Counted from the stretch's first letter, positions 17,191 through 25,940 are shown. The stretch is 64,000 bases of DNA from Pedobacter sp. Leaf41 (GCF_001422545.1 NZ_LMLE01000009.1:124001-188000), one strand, 5' to 3'. Made by a program: numbers and translations. Notes: generated by a model not told the origin, from the letters alone.

Positions 17191-19638
17191 ATGAAAGTAT
17201 TAAAATTCGGCGGCACATCCGTAGGTTCGGCCGAGAACATCAAAACGTTACTGAGCATAGTAGCCAAAGAAAAATTACAGAGCAATCCGGTAGTTGTATT
17301 ATCGGCAATGAGTGGCGTAACCAATTTGCTAACCGATATGGCCGAAAGAGCCGAACGTGGCGAAGATTACGACACTGGTTTAAAAGAAATTGAGGCCAAA
17401 CACTTTGCAGTGATTCGTTCGCTTTTACCGGCAGCTGCCCAAAACCCCGTGTTTACGCGTTTGAAAATCTTCTTTAACGAGTTAGAAGATCTATTGCAGG
17501 CCGTAACCAACCTTCGCGAATTGAGTTTGCAAACCAAAGACCAGATTTTAAGTTATGGTGAACGTTGCTCCTCTTTCATGATTGCACATATCGCTTCACA
17601 GCAATTTGCTGAAGCTTTGTATGTAAATGGCTCGGAATTTATAAAAACCGATAGCAATTTCGGCCAGGCCAAGGTTGATACCGAACTGACTGAAATGTTG
17701 ATTAATGATTTTTACCAGGCCAATAAAAATAAGGTATTGTTTGTTACGGGTTTCATTGCCAGCAATGCCGCAGGCAGAGTAACTACCTTAGGTCGTGGCG
17801 GTTCTGATTATACCGCAGCAGTTTGGGGTGCAGCTTTAAATGCTGAAGAAATTGAAATTTGGACTGATGTAAACGGAATGATGACTGCCGATCCACGCAT
17901 TGTGAAAAAGGCTTTTTCTTTACCTGAGTTGAGTTATACAGAAGCTATGGAACTGAGTTATTTCGGAGCCAAAGTAATTTACCCACCAACAATGATTCCG
18001 GCTTTCATGAAGAAAATTCCGCTGGTAATTAAGAATACATTTGAGCCTGATTTCTCTGGAACCTATATCAAAAGCGACGTTAAAGCGTCAACCCTGCCAA
18101 TAAAAGGCATTTCATCTATCGATCATATCAGCATTATCAATCTTACCGGTAGCGGCATGGTGGGTAAAGCAGGTTTCAGTGGAAGATTGTTTTCTTTATT
18201 ATCTCGCGAGCAGATTAACGTAGTGCTGATTACTCAATCTTCATCAGAGCACAGCATTACTTTTGCGGTTAAGCCCACTGATGCTGGTCAGGCGATTGCT
18301 TTAATTAAAAAAGAATTTGAACTTGAGCTCGATGCTAACAAACTGGCTCTACCGGAAGTTGAAAACAATCTAGCCGTTTTGGCCATTGTTGGCGAGAATA
18401 TGAAACGCACGCCCGGCATGAGCGGAAGGTTGTTTAACGCATTGGGTAGAAACGGAATTAACGTTAGAGCAATTGCCCAGGGTTCATCCGAATACAATAT
18501 CTCAGTAATTATCAGCGCAGCTGATTTATCAAAAGCAGTAAATGCAGTGCATGATGCTTTCTTTACCGACTTAAAACGCACATTAAATATCTTCTGTTTG
18601 GGCACAGGAAACATCGGCAAAACATTGTTCAACCAGCTGAAAGAGCAAATGCCATTCTTAGCCGCAAACAATGATTTGCAAGTCAAGGTTGCCGGAATTA
18701 GCAATACCCGTAAAATGATTTTCAATGCCGAGGGCTTATCACTTGAAGATTGGGAAAGTAACCTGGATACAAATGGTGAGCAGGCAGACTTAGCGGATTT
18801 TGTAGAACGCATGAAAGCATTAAACTTACCCAACTGTGTTTTTGTGGATAATACTGCAGCAGAATCTCCGATTGAATATTATCAGGGCATTTTTGAAAAC
18901 AGCATTTCTGTTGTTACTTGCAATAAAAAGGGAAATTCAGCAGACTTTGCACAATACAAATCGTTTAAAGATACGGCCAGGAAATTTGGTGTCGATTTCT
19001 ACTACGAAACCAATGTTGGTGCAGGATTGCCGATCATCCGTACTTTAAGAGAGTTGATGATGAGCGGCGATAAAGTTGCCCGTATCGAGGCAATTTTATC
19101 TGGAACAATTTCTTACATCTTTAACAACTTTAAAGACGATGCCGGATTTTACGAAACGGTTAAAGAAGCGCAGGAATTGGGTTATACCGAACCCGATCCA
19201 CGTGATGATTTGAACGGAAAAGATTTCATGCGTAAAATGTTGATCCTTGCTCGTGATGCAGGTTATCCACTGGAAGCCGCTGATGTTAAAATCGATAATA
19301 TTTTACCAGAAGCTTGTTTAAACGCAACTTCTGTAGAAGATTTTTATGTTGAACTCCAAAAAAATGCTTCCTACTTTGAAGATTTGAAAACTAAGGCTGC
19401 AAACGACAAGAAAGTGTTGCGCTACATTGGTAAACTCGAAGATGGAAATGTAGAAATCAGTTTGCAAATGGTTGATGACAGTCATCCTTTTTATATGCTT
19501 TCGGGGAGTGATAACATTATTTCGTTCACGACAGATCGGTACAAATCTCGCCCGTTAGTGGTTAAAGGCCCAGGTGCAGGAGCGGAAGTTACTGCCGCAG
19601 GTGTTTTTGCCGATATTATAAATGTTGGAAGCAATTAG
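17191..19638 (+). CDS. thrA: Bifunctional aspartate kinase / homoserine dehydrogenase I
   Basis: 815 residues, the usual length for ThrA. The aspartokinase domain begins with KFGGTS (residues 5-10). Two ACT regulatory repeats follow (ISIINLTGSGMVG near 311 and LAVLAIVGENM near 393). The homoserine dehydrogenase half has a Rossmann motif GTGNIG at 471-476, then ETNVGAGLP and the catalytic DPRDDLNGKDFMRK region. It performs the first and third steps from aspartate to threonine. It is the first structural gene after the attenuator, 88 nt upstream of thrB. Confidence 0.96.
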   Translation: MKVLKFGGTSVGSAENIKTLLSIVAKEKLQSNPVVVLSAMSGVTNLLTDMAERAERGEDYDTGLKEIEAKHFAVIRSLLPAAAQNPVFTRLKIFFNELEDLLQAVTNLRELSLQTKDQILSYGERCSSFMIAHIASQQFAEALYVNGSEFIKTDSNFGQAKVDTELTEMLINDFYQANKNKVLFVTGFIASNAAGRVTTLGRGGSDYTAAVWGAALNAEEIEIWTDVNGMMTADPRIVKKAFSLPELSYTEAMELSYFGAKVIYPPTMIPAFMKKIPLVIKNTFEPDFSGTYIKSDVKASTLPIKGISSIDHISIINLTGSGMVGKAGFSGRLFSLLSREQINVVLITQSSSEHSITFAVKPTDAGQAIALIKKEFELELDANKLALPEVENNLAVLAIVGENMKRTPGMSGRLFNALGRNGINVRAIAQGSSEYNISVIISAADLSKAVNAVHDAFFTDLKRTLNIFCLGTGNIGKTLFNQLKEQMPFLAANNDLQVKVAGISNTRKMIFNAEGLSLEDWESNLDTNGEQADLADFVERMKALNLPNCVFVDNTAAESPIEYYQGIFENSISVVTCNKKGNSADFAQYKSFKDTARKFGVDFYYETNVGAGLPIIRTLRELMMSGDKVARIEAILSGTISYIFNNFKDDAGFYETVKEAQELGYTEPDPRDDLNGKDFMRKMLILARDAGYPLEAADVKIDNILPEACLNATSVEDFYVELQKNASYFEDLKTKAANDKKVLRYIGKLEDGNVEISLQMVDDSHPFYMLSGSDNIISFTTDRYKSRPLVVKGPGAGAEVTAAGVFADIINVGSN

Positions 19639-19639
19639 A

Positions 19640-19726
19640 CAACGATAAATCAAAGACAAAGGATATAAATATAAATGAGTTGGAGTTTAGGCCTTTTGTC
19701 TTGGCTCCTTCATCATTATTCGAATT
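19640..19726 (+). other. thrA-thrB spacer with an imperfect hairpin
   Basis: AAGACAAAGG (about 19654-19663) can pair with CCTTTTGTCTT (about 19691-19701), with one unpaired base. The arms are much less regular than the word-repeat hairpin between thrB and thrC. The spacer has no gene. Confidence 0.35.
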
Positions 19727-20656
19727 ATGAAAGAAATAAAAGTTTTCGCACCTGCAACCGTTGCAAACGTAGTTTGTGGCTTCGATGTTTTAGGTTTTGC
19801 CGTAAATGAACCTGGCGATGAAGTTGAAATGCGTTTAACAGATACACCTGGTGTGGCAATCAAAAGAATTACTGGAGATGATGGTAGGTTGCCTTTGGAT
19901 TCCACTAAAAATACGGTTAGTGCAAGTGTTCAGCATTATTTGCAACACATCGATCGACTAGATGTAGGTGTCGAAATTGAGCTCCATAAGAAGATGCCAA
20001 TTGGTAGCGGTTTGGGCTCAAGCTCGGCAAGTACCGTTGCAGGTTTATTCGCGATCAACAAACTGATGGGCGACTTATTAACGCCTAAAGAACTTGTTCC
20101 TTTTGCCATGAAAGGAGAAGAGCTTGCTTGTGGCTATGGCCATGCCGATAATGTTGCACCAGCCATTTTGGGCGGGTTTGTGTTGGTTAGAAGTTACGAT
20201 CCTTTAGATGTAATTTCATTACCTACTCCCGCAGGGATGTATGCCGCGATTGTTTATCCCGAGGTGGATGTACCCACAAAAGATGCCCGGCAAATGATTC
20301 GCAACAAAGTATTGTTGAAAGATGCGGTTACCCAATGGGGCAACGTTGCTGGTTTGGTTAGTGGCTTATTTATGAATGATTTCGACTTAATTGGCCGCAG
20401 CATGAAAGATGTTTTGGTAGAACCAACCCGATCGATTTTAATTCCAGGTTTTGAAGAAATGAGAGCAATAGCCATGGAAAACGGCGCTATCGGTTTCGGA
20501 ATTTCTGGCTCAGGTCCATCGGTTTTTGCTTTAGCGAAAGATGAAGACACCGCCAAAAGAATAACAAAAGCACAACAACAACATTTACATAAAATAAATA
20601 TCAACAGCAGAGCTTACGTTTCTTCGGTTAACGCCAAAGGACCGAGAGTAATTTAA
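19727..20656 (+). CDS. thrB: Homoserine kinase
   Basis: 309 residues of the GHMP kinase family. The N-terminus reads FAPATVANVVCGFDVLGFA. The ATP-binding loop PIGSGLGSSSAS is at residues 91-102, and a C-terminal GISGSGPSVFAL motif is present. It phosphorylates homoserine with ATP for threonine synthase. It is second in the thr operon. Its TAA stop (20654-20656) lies within the first heptad of the repeat hairpin that fills the thrB-thrC gap. Confidence 0.96.
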   Translation: MKEIKVFAPATVANVVCGFDVLGFAVNEPGDEVEMRLTDTPGVAIKRITGDDGRLPLDSTKNTVSASVQHYLQHIDRLDVGVEIELHKKMPIGSGLGSSSASTVAGLFAINKLMGDLLTPKELVPFAMKGEELACGYGHADNVAPAILGGFVLVRSYDPLDVISLPTPAGMYAAIVYPEVDVPTKDARQMIRNKVLLKDAVTQWGNVAGLVSGLFMNDFDLIGRSMKDVLVEPTRSILIPGFEEMRAIAMENGAIGFGISGSGPSVFALAKDEDTAKRITKAQQQHLHKININSRAYVSSVNAKGPRVI

Positions 20657-20728
20657 GTAATAAGTTTTACGTGATAAGTTAGCTTGTGCAAAACTTATCA
20701 CGTAAAACTTGGAACCTACAACTTAAAC
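20652..20728. repeat. Eleven-heptad hairpin filling the thrB-thrC gap
   Basis: The 77 nt divide into eleven 7-mers in one register. Four left heptads (NNTAAGT/NNTACGT, from 20652) and five right heptads (CTTANNN-like, from 20694) flank two loop heptads. A perfect 19-bp stem pairs 20662-20680 with 20692-20710. The element begins in the thrB stop codon and ends 1 nt before the thrC ATG, so it is transcribed in the operon. Confidence 0.8.
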
Positions 20729-20729
20729 C

Positions 20730-22037
20730 ATGAAACTATACTCAACCAACAATAAAGATTTACGTGTTTCTTTTAAAGAGGCCGTTTTTAATAGCATGCC
20801 TCAAGATAAAGGCTTGTATATGCCTGTGGAAATCCCTCAATTGGATGCAGACTTTTTAGCTAACATCGAACAGTATTCTTTGCCAGAGATTGCTTATAAA
20901 GTGGCTTCAACTTTATTAAAAGATGAAATTCCTGCGGAAGATTTAAAAGTATTGATTGAAGATGCCATTAACCTTGAAGCACCAGCGGTAAAACTAGACC
21001 AAAAGACTTTTGTACTGGAACTTTTTCACGGGCCATCTTTAGCTTTTAAAGATTTTGGCGCCCGTTTTATGAGCAGAGTGATGGCTTACTTTCTAAAAGA
21101 TGGCGAGCAACTTTTAGACGTTTTAGTTGCTACTTCCGGAGATACCGGTGGTGCAGTTGCTTTAGGTTTTCTTGGGGTACCAAATACCCGTGTCACTATT
21201 CTTTATCCCGAAGGAAAAGTAAGTCCGATACAGGAATTGCAATTAACCACCAACGGTCAAAACATTAGAGCAGTTGAGGTGAAAGGGACTTTTGATGATT
21301 GCCAGGCTTTAGTGAAACAAGCTTTTGCAGATGAAGAGTTGAACGCAACTTTCCGACTTACATCAGCCAATTCGATAAACATCTCGAGGTTAATTCCGCA
21401 AACATTCTATTATTTCAACACTTACGCACAGCTGAAAAAACAAGGGTTAAATGACGTAATTTTTTCCGTTCCAAGTGGAAATTTTGGCAACATCGGTGCA
21501 GGGTTATTGGCCTATAAACTAGGTTTACCAGTTAAGCAGTTTATTGCGGCTACTAATATAAACGATACCGTTCCGCGCTTCCTGGAATCCGGTATCTACG
21601 AAACGAAAGCGTCTACTCAAACTTACTCAAATGCGATGGATGTTGGTGCGCCAAGTAACTGGGTTCGCATCATGGATCTATTTGGCGAAGATGTAAATGC
21701 CTTGAAAAACGTGGTTACATCGTATCGTTTTAATGATGAGGAAACGCTTACTGGTATCAAAGAAATCGACTCAAAGTTTGACTATGTCGCTTGTCCGCAC
21801 ACTGCAATTGCTTACTTGGCAATTGAAAAATACAGAAAGGAAAATCCGGAAGATCAGAGCGCAGCAGTCTTTTTATCAACCGCTCATGCCTGTAAGTTCC
21901 CTGATATTTTTCCTATAGATATTGCAGCAAAAATAGAAATTCCGGAGCAGGTGAGAGCATTGGATAGCTTGCCTCAATATGCTGATAAATTGGGTGTAGA
22001 TTTTGAAGGGTTTAAGAGCTATTTAATGAGAGGTTAA
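20730..22037 (+). CDS. thrC: Threonine synthase
   Basis: 435 residues, PLP-dependent fold-type II. The cofactor Lys is Lys107 in GPSLAFKDFGARFM. The phosphate-binding and substrate blocks VATSGDTGGAVALGF, PSGNFGNIGAG and TAHACKFPDIF are all present. It converts phosphohomoserine to threonine. It is last in the operon. The start codon is immediately preceded by the heptad hairpin, so translation must initiate after this structure is melted or processed. A convergent terminator lies after the gene. Confidence 0.96.
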   Translation: MKLYSTNNKDLRVSFKEAVFNSMPQDKGLYMPVEIPQLDADFLANIEQYSLPEIAYKVASTLLKDEIPAEDLKVLIEDAINLEAPAVKLDQKTFVLELFHGPSLAFKDFGARFMSRVMAYFLKDGEQLLDVLVATSGDTGGAVALGFLGVPNTRVTILYPEGKVSPIQELQLTTNGQNIRAVEVKGTFDDCQALVKQAFADEELNATFRLTSANSINISRLIPQTFYYFNTYAQLKKQGLNDVIFSVPSGNFGNIGAGLLAYKLGLPVKQFIAATNINDTVPRFLESGIYETKASTQTYSNAMDVGAPSNWVRIMDLFGEDVNALKNVVTSYRFNDEETLTGIKEIDSKFDYVACPHTAIAYLAIEKYRKENPEDQSAAVFLSTAHACKFPDIFPIDIAAKIEIPEQVRALDSLPQYADKLGVDFEGFKSYLMRG

Positions 22038-22060
22038 AACAAGATTCTTGTAGAAAAGAC

Positions 22061-22099
22061 AATTAATGGGGCTACAGAAGATTGTCGCCCCGATTAATT
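22061..22099. terminator. Convergent hairpin between thrC and the following minus-strand gene
   Basis: AATTAAT plus GGGGC (22061-22072) pairs with GCCCC and ATTAATT (22087-22099) with one bulge. The stop codon of the minus-strand gene (22072-22074) sits at the loop side, so the hairpin arm encodes its last residues. There is no long T tract on either strand. Confidence 0.5.
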
Positions 22100-22626
22100 G
22101 GACTAGCAGAAGCTTCATCGGTTGTTACAGCTTGTTCAACTTTTCGCTTCCACCACCAAGCATAAATGTAAAATTCAACTATTGGAATTAACAAAATCAA
22201 AATTAGTAAGATGAAAGTGCTTCGAATTAATACACTTATTTTGGCGGAAATCAACTCATCTACCTTTTCAGTTAGCTTAATTTTTATAGATTCCTCTATC
22301 TTTTTTGGCTCCAAGGTATTTAACGTTGCAACTAGCGCTTTCAAATTATCGTAACTCAAATCTTCGATTTTTACATGCTCTCTTCCCGCCGCAAGCAGCA
22401 TTCCGTACAAACTTGCGCTGTAAATATCATCTTTATATTTATCGAAAATATAAACTGCTAATTTGTTTTTACCCTCATCAACAAAGCCTATTCCTACATT
22501 TTTAGATGCAACATATTTCCCTAGTGCAACTGCAGTGTTTTTTGTACCTGCTTGAATCTCGATCGTACCTTCCTGAATTTTTCGGATAAAATTATTTCGC
22601 AGTTCGGGTGTTTCAAAAGCCATCAC
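22072..22626 (-). CDS. Unknown protein with C-terminal membrane anchor
   Basis: About 184 residues from a GTG at 22626 (ATG at 22623). The body is soluble (FETPELRNNFIRKIQEGTIE, then AVALGKYVASKNVGIGFVDEG). One hydrophobic helix lies near 136-157, followed by a Trp-rich KR segment and a polar tail. The frame stays open upstream and reads convincingly (KSIIKKEENRIVSQIYEQ) without an ATG. A perfect -7 box, TATTTTTG on the minus strand (22692-22699), sits just before that region. The true start may therefore be a rare codon such as ATC, or the 5' end may be damaged. No family is recognised. Confidence 0.6.
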   Translation of the reverse strand: MMAFETPELRNNFIRKIQEGTIEIQAGTKNTAVALGKYVASKNVGIGFVDEGKNKLAVYIFDKYKDDIYSASLYGMLLAAGREHVKIEDLSYDNLKALVATLNTLEPKKIEESIKIKLTEKVDELISAKISVLIRSTFILLILILLIPIVEFYIYAWWWKRKVEQAVTTDEASASPINRGDNLL

Positions 22627-22718
22627 TGCTGCTTGCTCATAAATTTGAGATACAATTCGGTTTTCTTCTTTTTTGATGATACTTTTAGCCGCAAAAATAA
22701 AGGCAAGATGAAGTGAAA

Positions 22719-22941
22719 CTAGATGAAGACACCCATGCTAGCTACAATATAGAGCTTAACACCCCATTTATAATATTTTGGTTCCCTTTTATAGAACTGT
22801 TTCTTCCATAAAACTACATTGTAGATTATACCACAAACAATTCCTACAACAAAAAATAAGATAAAGGGATTAAGGTTCCAACTTGCGGTAGTATGATTTC
22901 CTTAGCAGACTCCACCAGTTGAAATTCTTTAAGTATTTCAT
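22719..22941 (-). pseudogene. Fragmented small membrane protein gene
   Basis: Starting at an ATG (22939-22941), the reading begins MKYLK, continues in a second frame (FQLVESAKEII) and then in a third (HTTASWNLNPFILFFVVG), which carries a membrane helix and stops at 22719-22721. The pieces join into one plausible protein of about 74 residues only if two single-base shifts are allowed. No single frame gives a complete gene. It lies upstream of, and on the same strand as, the unknown anchored protein. Confidence 0.5.
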
Positions 22942-23008
22942 TTTAAAATGGTAAAAAATTAAAAAACTATAAGATACCAATAGTGAATTGCAATCAATTA
23001 TAATTTAA

Positions 23009-23563
23009 TTATTTCCATTTATCTAATTTATCCCAATATTCCTTAACAAAGTTTTTTATACTGTCAGGTAGAGATGAATAGTTAGCGCTAGCACTATTCT
23101 TTTTATCTGCAGTTTCGGTAAGGATATAACTTTCGCCCTTGTGCATTAACAAAAGGTTCACCGAAAGTTGGTTTTTCATATCACTATCGTGAAAACTATA
23201 AATGAATAAAGCATCAACCCTTTTATCCTTATCGGCATCGCCAAAAGCTTTTCTCGATCCCCAAATGCTGATAATACCTTTATGGGTAATGGTTTTTTCT
23301 TGAGTCAACTTCCATGAATCGCCAATTTTTGTAAATTTTTGAGCAAACAATGTATCCGGATTACTGCCCGATTTTACCTTGGAGAAAACGAAAATATTTT
23401 TCGATGAATCATCATCTATCCGATCAACCATCATTGCCCGACTTCCTTTGAATTTAAACGGTGCATCTTTCAAATCCTCCACTTTCATTGCTGTAGAAGT
23501 AATTTGGGCATGCAGATAGTTTAAGTGTAAGGAGAGGATGATAGCTAAAATGATTTTTCTCAT
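23009..23563 (-). CDS. Secreted protein of unknown function
   Basis: 184 residues with a signal peptide (cleavage near LHAQ, residue 20). The mature part is beta-rich with Asp-rich turns (MMVDRIDDDSSKN near 45 and AFGDADKDKRVDALFIYSF near 110), reminiscent of single FG-GAP/VCBS-like repeat blades. The C-terminus is helical and charged. No family is recognised with confidence. It is probably periplasmic or at the outer membrane. It follows the endosialidase-chaperone-like gene on the same strand, but a terminator lies between them. Confidence 0.6.
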   Translation of the reverse strand: MRKIILAIILSLHLNYLHAQITSTAMKVEDLKDAPFKFKGSRAMMVDRIDDDSSKNIFVFSKVKSGSNPDTLFAQKFTKIGDSWKLTQEKTITHKGIISIWGSRKAFGDADKDKRVDALFIYSFHDSDMKNQLSVNLLLMHKGESYILTETADKKNSASANYSSLPDSIKNFVKEYWDKLDKWK

Positions 23564-23610
23564 AATTTTATTTATTTTTCTGAAACTACACTTAATTATC
23601 AGAAAATAAA

Positions 23611-23639
23611 AAAGGCTGGAATTAAAAACTCCAACCTTT
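23611..23639 (-). terminator. Terminator after the tail-fibre-chaperone-like gene
   Basis: AAAGGTTGGA (reverse strand) pairs across an A/T-rich loop with TCCAGCCTTT and is followed by T residues on the minus strand. It is placed directly after the gene ending at 23662. Confidence 0.75.
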
Positions 23640-23661
23640 CAACTATAAAACTAAACCTAAA

Positions 23662-24081
23662 CTATTTAGATGCTTGAGATTTTAGTGAACGCAACTCACG
23701 TTTCAACTCCTCAATTTGCTCCTGCTGCTCTTTAATACTACCCACTAAAAGCGGAATTAAGCTTTCATAATCAACTTTGGTTATAGTTGCTGAATTGTAA
23801 GCATTTTTGCCTGCTGGATATTGCTTGGCTTGTACAGTAACTACACTTGGTACAGCACTTTTAGCCTCAGCTCCAACAAAACCGTATTGTGAAGTGGCCG
23901 GAAGTTTTAATTTATCGGCCCAGCTTTTGTCGTAATTAAAGCTTACTGGCTGAAGTTTTGAAACCATCTCTAAAGAGTTACTTACTGGTTTCACATTAGC
24001 TTGCGTCACTTCTTGTGCGCTAACTTTTAATGATGCGGAAATTGCAAATACCGCAAAACAGAATGAAATTGCTCGTTTCAT
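23662..24081 (-). CDS. Secreted protein with endosialidase-chaperone-like (S74) C-terminal region
   Basis: 139 residues. A signal peptide (cleavage near VSAQ, residue 22) is followed by a short conserved part, LEMVSKLQPVSFNYDK then YGFVGAEA, and DYESLIPLLVGSIKEQQEQI leading into a C-terminal coiled coil. This order is that of the intramolecular chaperone domain at the end of phage tail spikes and many Bacteroidota surface proteins, but the His/Ser-containing centre is shortened here. It is therefore a minimal, possibly non-cleaving member. Its role is unknown. A terminator follows. Confidence 0.65.
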   Translation of the reverse strand: MKRAISFCFAVFAISASLKVSAQEVTQANVKPVSNSLEMVSKLQPVSFNYDKSWADKLKLPATSQYGFVGAEAKSAVPSVVTVQAKQYPAGKNAYNSATITKVDYESLIPLLVGSIKEQQEQIEELKRELRSLKSQASK

Positions 24082-24152
24082 ATTCGTTATAATTTAATAG
24101 AAATAAAATACTGGATTATTGCCCAATGAAGGGTTTGTTTTGTAACTGGCTA

Positions 24153-24455
24153 CTAAACGGAGGGCGGAGGTGTTAAAACATCCGCGAAGTAGGGAGAGTG
24201 ATCAAGACATGCCGGGATGGCTATCTTTTGTTTCATTGCAAGGGGAAGACTGCCAAGTTCTTCAGTAATATAATCTTGCATAAAGTACTCTGTTTCAACT
24301 TTTTTTTCTTCTTTCTCAGTCGCATCATCATTTGATACGACATTTTCAATATCGGTTGAGGAATAGCTTAAATACGACAATACATTGCCAACCTTCAAAA
24401 AAAAGGTTATGGCGATGCATAAAATCAAAAAGTATTTAAGTGTCAAAAACTTCAT
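24153..24455 (-). CDS. Small membrane-anchored protein of unknown function
   Basis: 100 residues. One N-terminal hydrophobic helix (about 5-22) is followed by an acidic stretch (TEKEEKKVETE) and a C-terminus rich in Pro. No family is recognised. The start is supported by the best promoter in the window: on the minus strand, TTTG (24488-24491) and TATATTTG (24461-24468) are exactly 19 nt apart. The -7 box ends only 5 nt before the ATG. The transcript would be leaderless or nearly so. Confidence 0.6.
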   Translation of the reverse strand: MKFLTLKYFLILCIAITFFLKVGNVLSYLSYSSTDIENVVSNDDATEKEEKKVETEYFMQDYITEELGSLPLAMKQKIAIPACLDHSPYFADVLTPPPSV

Positions 24456-24460
24456 CCTTA

Positions 24461-24491
24461 CAAATATAAGTTGAACAGTTAAATTAACAAA
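24461..24491 (-). promoter_or_regulatory. Bacteroidota-type promoter, TTTG-N19-TATATTTG
   Basis: Both boxes match the -33 TTTG / -7 TAnnTTTG consensus exactly, with the canonical 19-nt spacer. The box ends 5 nt before the start codon of the small membrane protein gene at 24455. Confidence 0.75.
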
Positions 24492-24519
24492 AATCGACGG
24501 TTAAAGTTCTGTAAAATAA

Positions 24520-24551
24520 AAAATCCGCTCTCTAAAATGAAAGCGGATTTT
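24520..24551. terminator. Terminator after metF
   Basis: A 10-bp stem (24520-24529 with 24542-24551) has T-rich flanks on both strands. It lies 10 nt downstream of the metF stop codon on the minus strand. Confidence 0.75.
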
Positions 24552-24560
24552 TGTTAAGGA

Positions 24561-25514
24561 TTAAAATATAGCCTTCGCGATGGCTTTGGTTTGTTGCGGT
24601 TTCCCCATCGTATAAAAATGGAGCACTGGTACTCCAAAGTCGATTAACTCTTTGCATTGTTTAATCATGGCGTCGGTTCCAATTTCTTTAGCTTCAGCGT
24701 TGCTTTTTGCATAAGATAGTGCGTCTGTTAGCTCATCAGGCAAATCAATATGGAAAATTTTTGGTAAAACATTTAGTTGAGTAAGTGTGCTTATAGGCTT
24801 TAAGCCTGGAATAATGGGCACATTTATATCATTCTCCCTGCACTTCTTAACGAAGTCAAAATATTTCTGGTTATCGAAAAACATTTGCGTAACAATAAAC
24901 TCTGCCCCCATATCAACTTTCTTTTTTAGGTATTTGAAGTCGGCATTTAGATTGGGTGCTTCAAAGTGCTTTTCGGGATATCCGGCAACGCCGATACAGA
25001 AATCACTTTTGAAAGTTTCTACATCTTCATGCAGAAATTTACCGTCGTTGTGGTTTTTAATGTGTTGAATTAAATCAGTTGCGTAGCAATGGCCCCCTTT
25101 AGTTGGAACAAAAGAATGATCGGCAGCACGGGCATCACCACGTAAAGCCAGCACGTTATCTATTCCCAAAAACTGCAAATCAATTAATGCATTTTCAGTT
25201 TCCTCTTTGGTAAAACCACCGCAAATTAAATGAGGTACTGCATCTATCTTGTATTTGTGAATAATTGCAGCGCAGATCGCAATCGTACCTGGGCGTTTGC
25301 GATACGATACCTTTTGCAACAAGCCGTTTTCCTGTTCCTTGTAAATATAATCTTCCCTTAAGGAGGTTACATCAATAAAAGGAGGATTAAACTCCAACAA
25401 AGGATCGATGGCATCGTAAATCCATTGGATACTTTGTCCCTTAATAGGTGGCAAAAGCTCAAAAGAGAACAGGGTTTTGCCTTTTGAATTATTTATATGG
25501 TCTGTAATTTTCAA
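24561..25514 (-). CDS. metF: Methylenetetrahydrofolate reductase
   Basis: 317 residues of the FAD-dependent MetF family. Markers are LFSFELLPP near residue 16, VTSLREDY near 49, VPHLICGGFT near 95, ALRGDAR near 120, FIVTQMFFDNQKYFDF near 206 and VPIIPGLKPIS near 232. It reduces methylene-THF to methyl-THF, the methyl donor for MetH encoded upstream. The start codon is TTG (plus-strand CAA at 25512-25514); the first ATG in frame would remove conserved sequence. The repeat arm of the four-helix-bundle cassette begins 5 nt upstream of this TTG. The metH-metF order suggests an ancestral operon. Confidence 0.93.
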   Translation of the reverse strand: MKITDHINNSKGKTLFSFELLPPIKGQSIQWIYDAIDPLLEFNPPFIDVTSLREDYIYKEQENGLLQKVSYRKRPGTIAICAAIIHKYKIDAVPHLICGGFTKEETENALIDLQFLGIDNVLALRGDARAADHSFVPTKGGHCYATDLIQHIKNHNDGKFLHEDVETFKSDFCIGVAGYPEKHFEAPNLNADFKYLKKKVDMGAEFIVTQMFFDNQKYFDFVKKCRENDINVPIIPGLKPISTLTQLNVLPKIFHIDLPDELTDALSYAKSNAEAKEIGTDAMIKQCKELIDFGVPVLHFYTMGKPQQTKAIAKAIF

Positions 25515-25519
25515 TTGTA

Positions 25520-25547
25520 GTTAAAAGTTATGGGTTAAAGGTTCTAA
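25520..25547. repeat. Left heptad arm of the four-helix-bundle cassette
   Basis: Four tandem heptads of form GTTNNNN start at 25520, 25527, 25534 and 25541. They match the reverse complement of the arm at 25948-25975 at about 22 of 28 positions. The arm is 5 nt from the metF start codon. Confidence 0.75.
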
Positions 25548-25557
25548 GGCTGGATGC

Positions 25558-25931
25558 TTATTTAACCAGCTTCTGATAATAATTTATAAATCCGTTAAGT
25601 CATTTTCTGGTTGTTTCAAGTTAAGCAGTAGCGTTTTTAAGTCTATTTCTTCGATAAATCCCAAGTCAAATGCAAGATATAGTTGAGTTTCGACCTCATA
25701 AACGGAACCCCTTGCGACATAAAAAAATTGAATGCTGTCTTTCGGATGATTTCTACCACAACCCTCAGCAATGTTCGAAGGAATCGATACAGCCGCTCTT
25801 CTAAGCTGGCTTGTCAAGCCGAATTTTTCATCACTAGGAAAATTTGAAGATACTAAATATACCTCCTTCGATAAAATTCGGGCTTGTTTCCAGACATCCA
25901 AATCAATATAATTTTTCTTTCCCCGCTCCAT
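25558..25931 (-). pseudogene. Four-helix-bundle protein (23S rRNA IVP / Avd-like) with altered C-terminus
   Basis: The first roughly 100 residues are a clear TIGR02436-type four-helix-bundle protein: DVWKQARILSKEVY, then GLTSQLRRAAVSIPSNIAEG near residue 38, and ARGSVYEVETQLYLAFDLGF. The current frame stops at 25584. A neighbouring frame then carries the usual family ending (LNGFINYYQKLVK) to a stop at 25558, preceded by ETTRK and a TGA codon. The tail has thus been broken by a frameshift plus a stop. Homologues occur in intervening sequences of 23S rRNA genes and as the accessory protein of diversity-generating retroelements. The gene is tightly enclosed by two inverted heptad arms. Confidence 0.75.
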
Positions 25932-25940
25932 GTTTCTGCA

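Noticed and set aside
18288..18833. 181-codon open frame on the reverse strand of thrA
   Set aside because: Antisense shadow of a highly conserved gene, without signals or family features.
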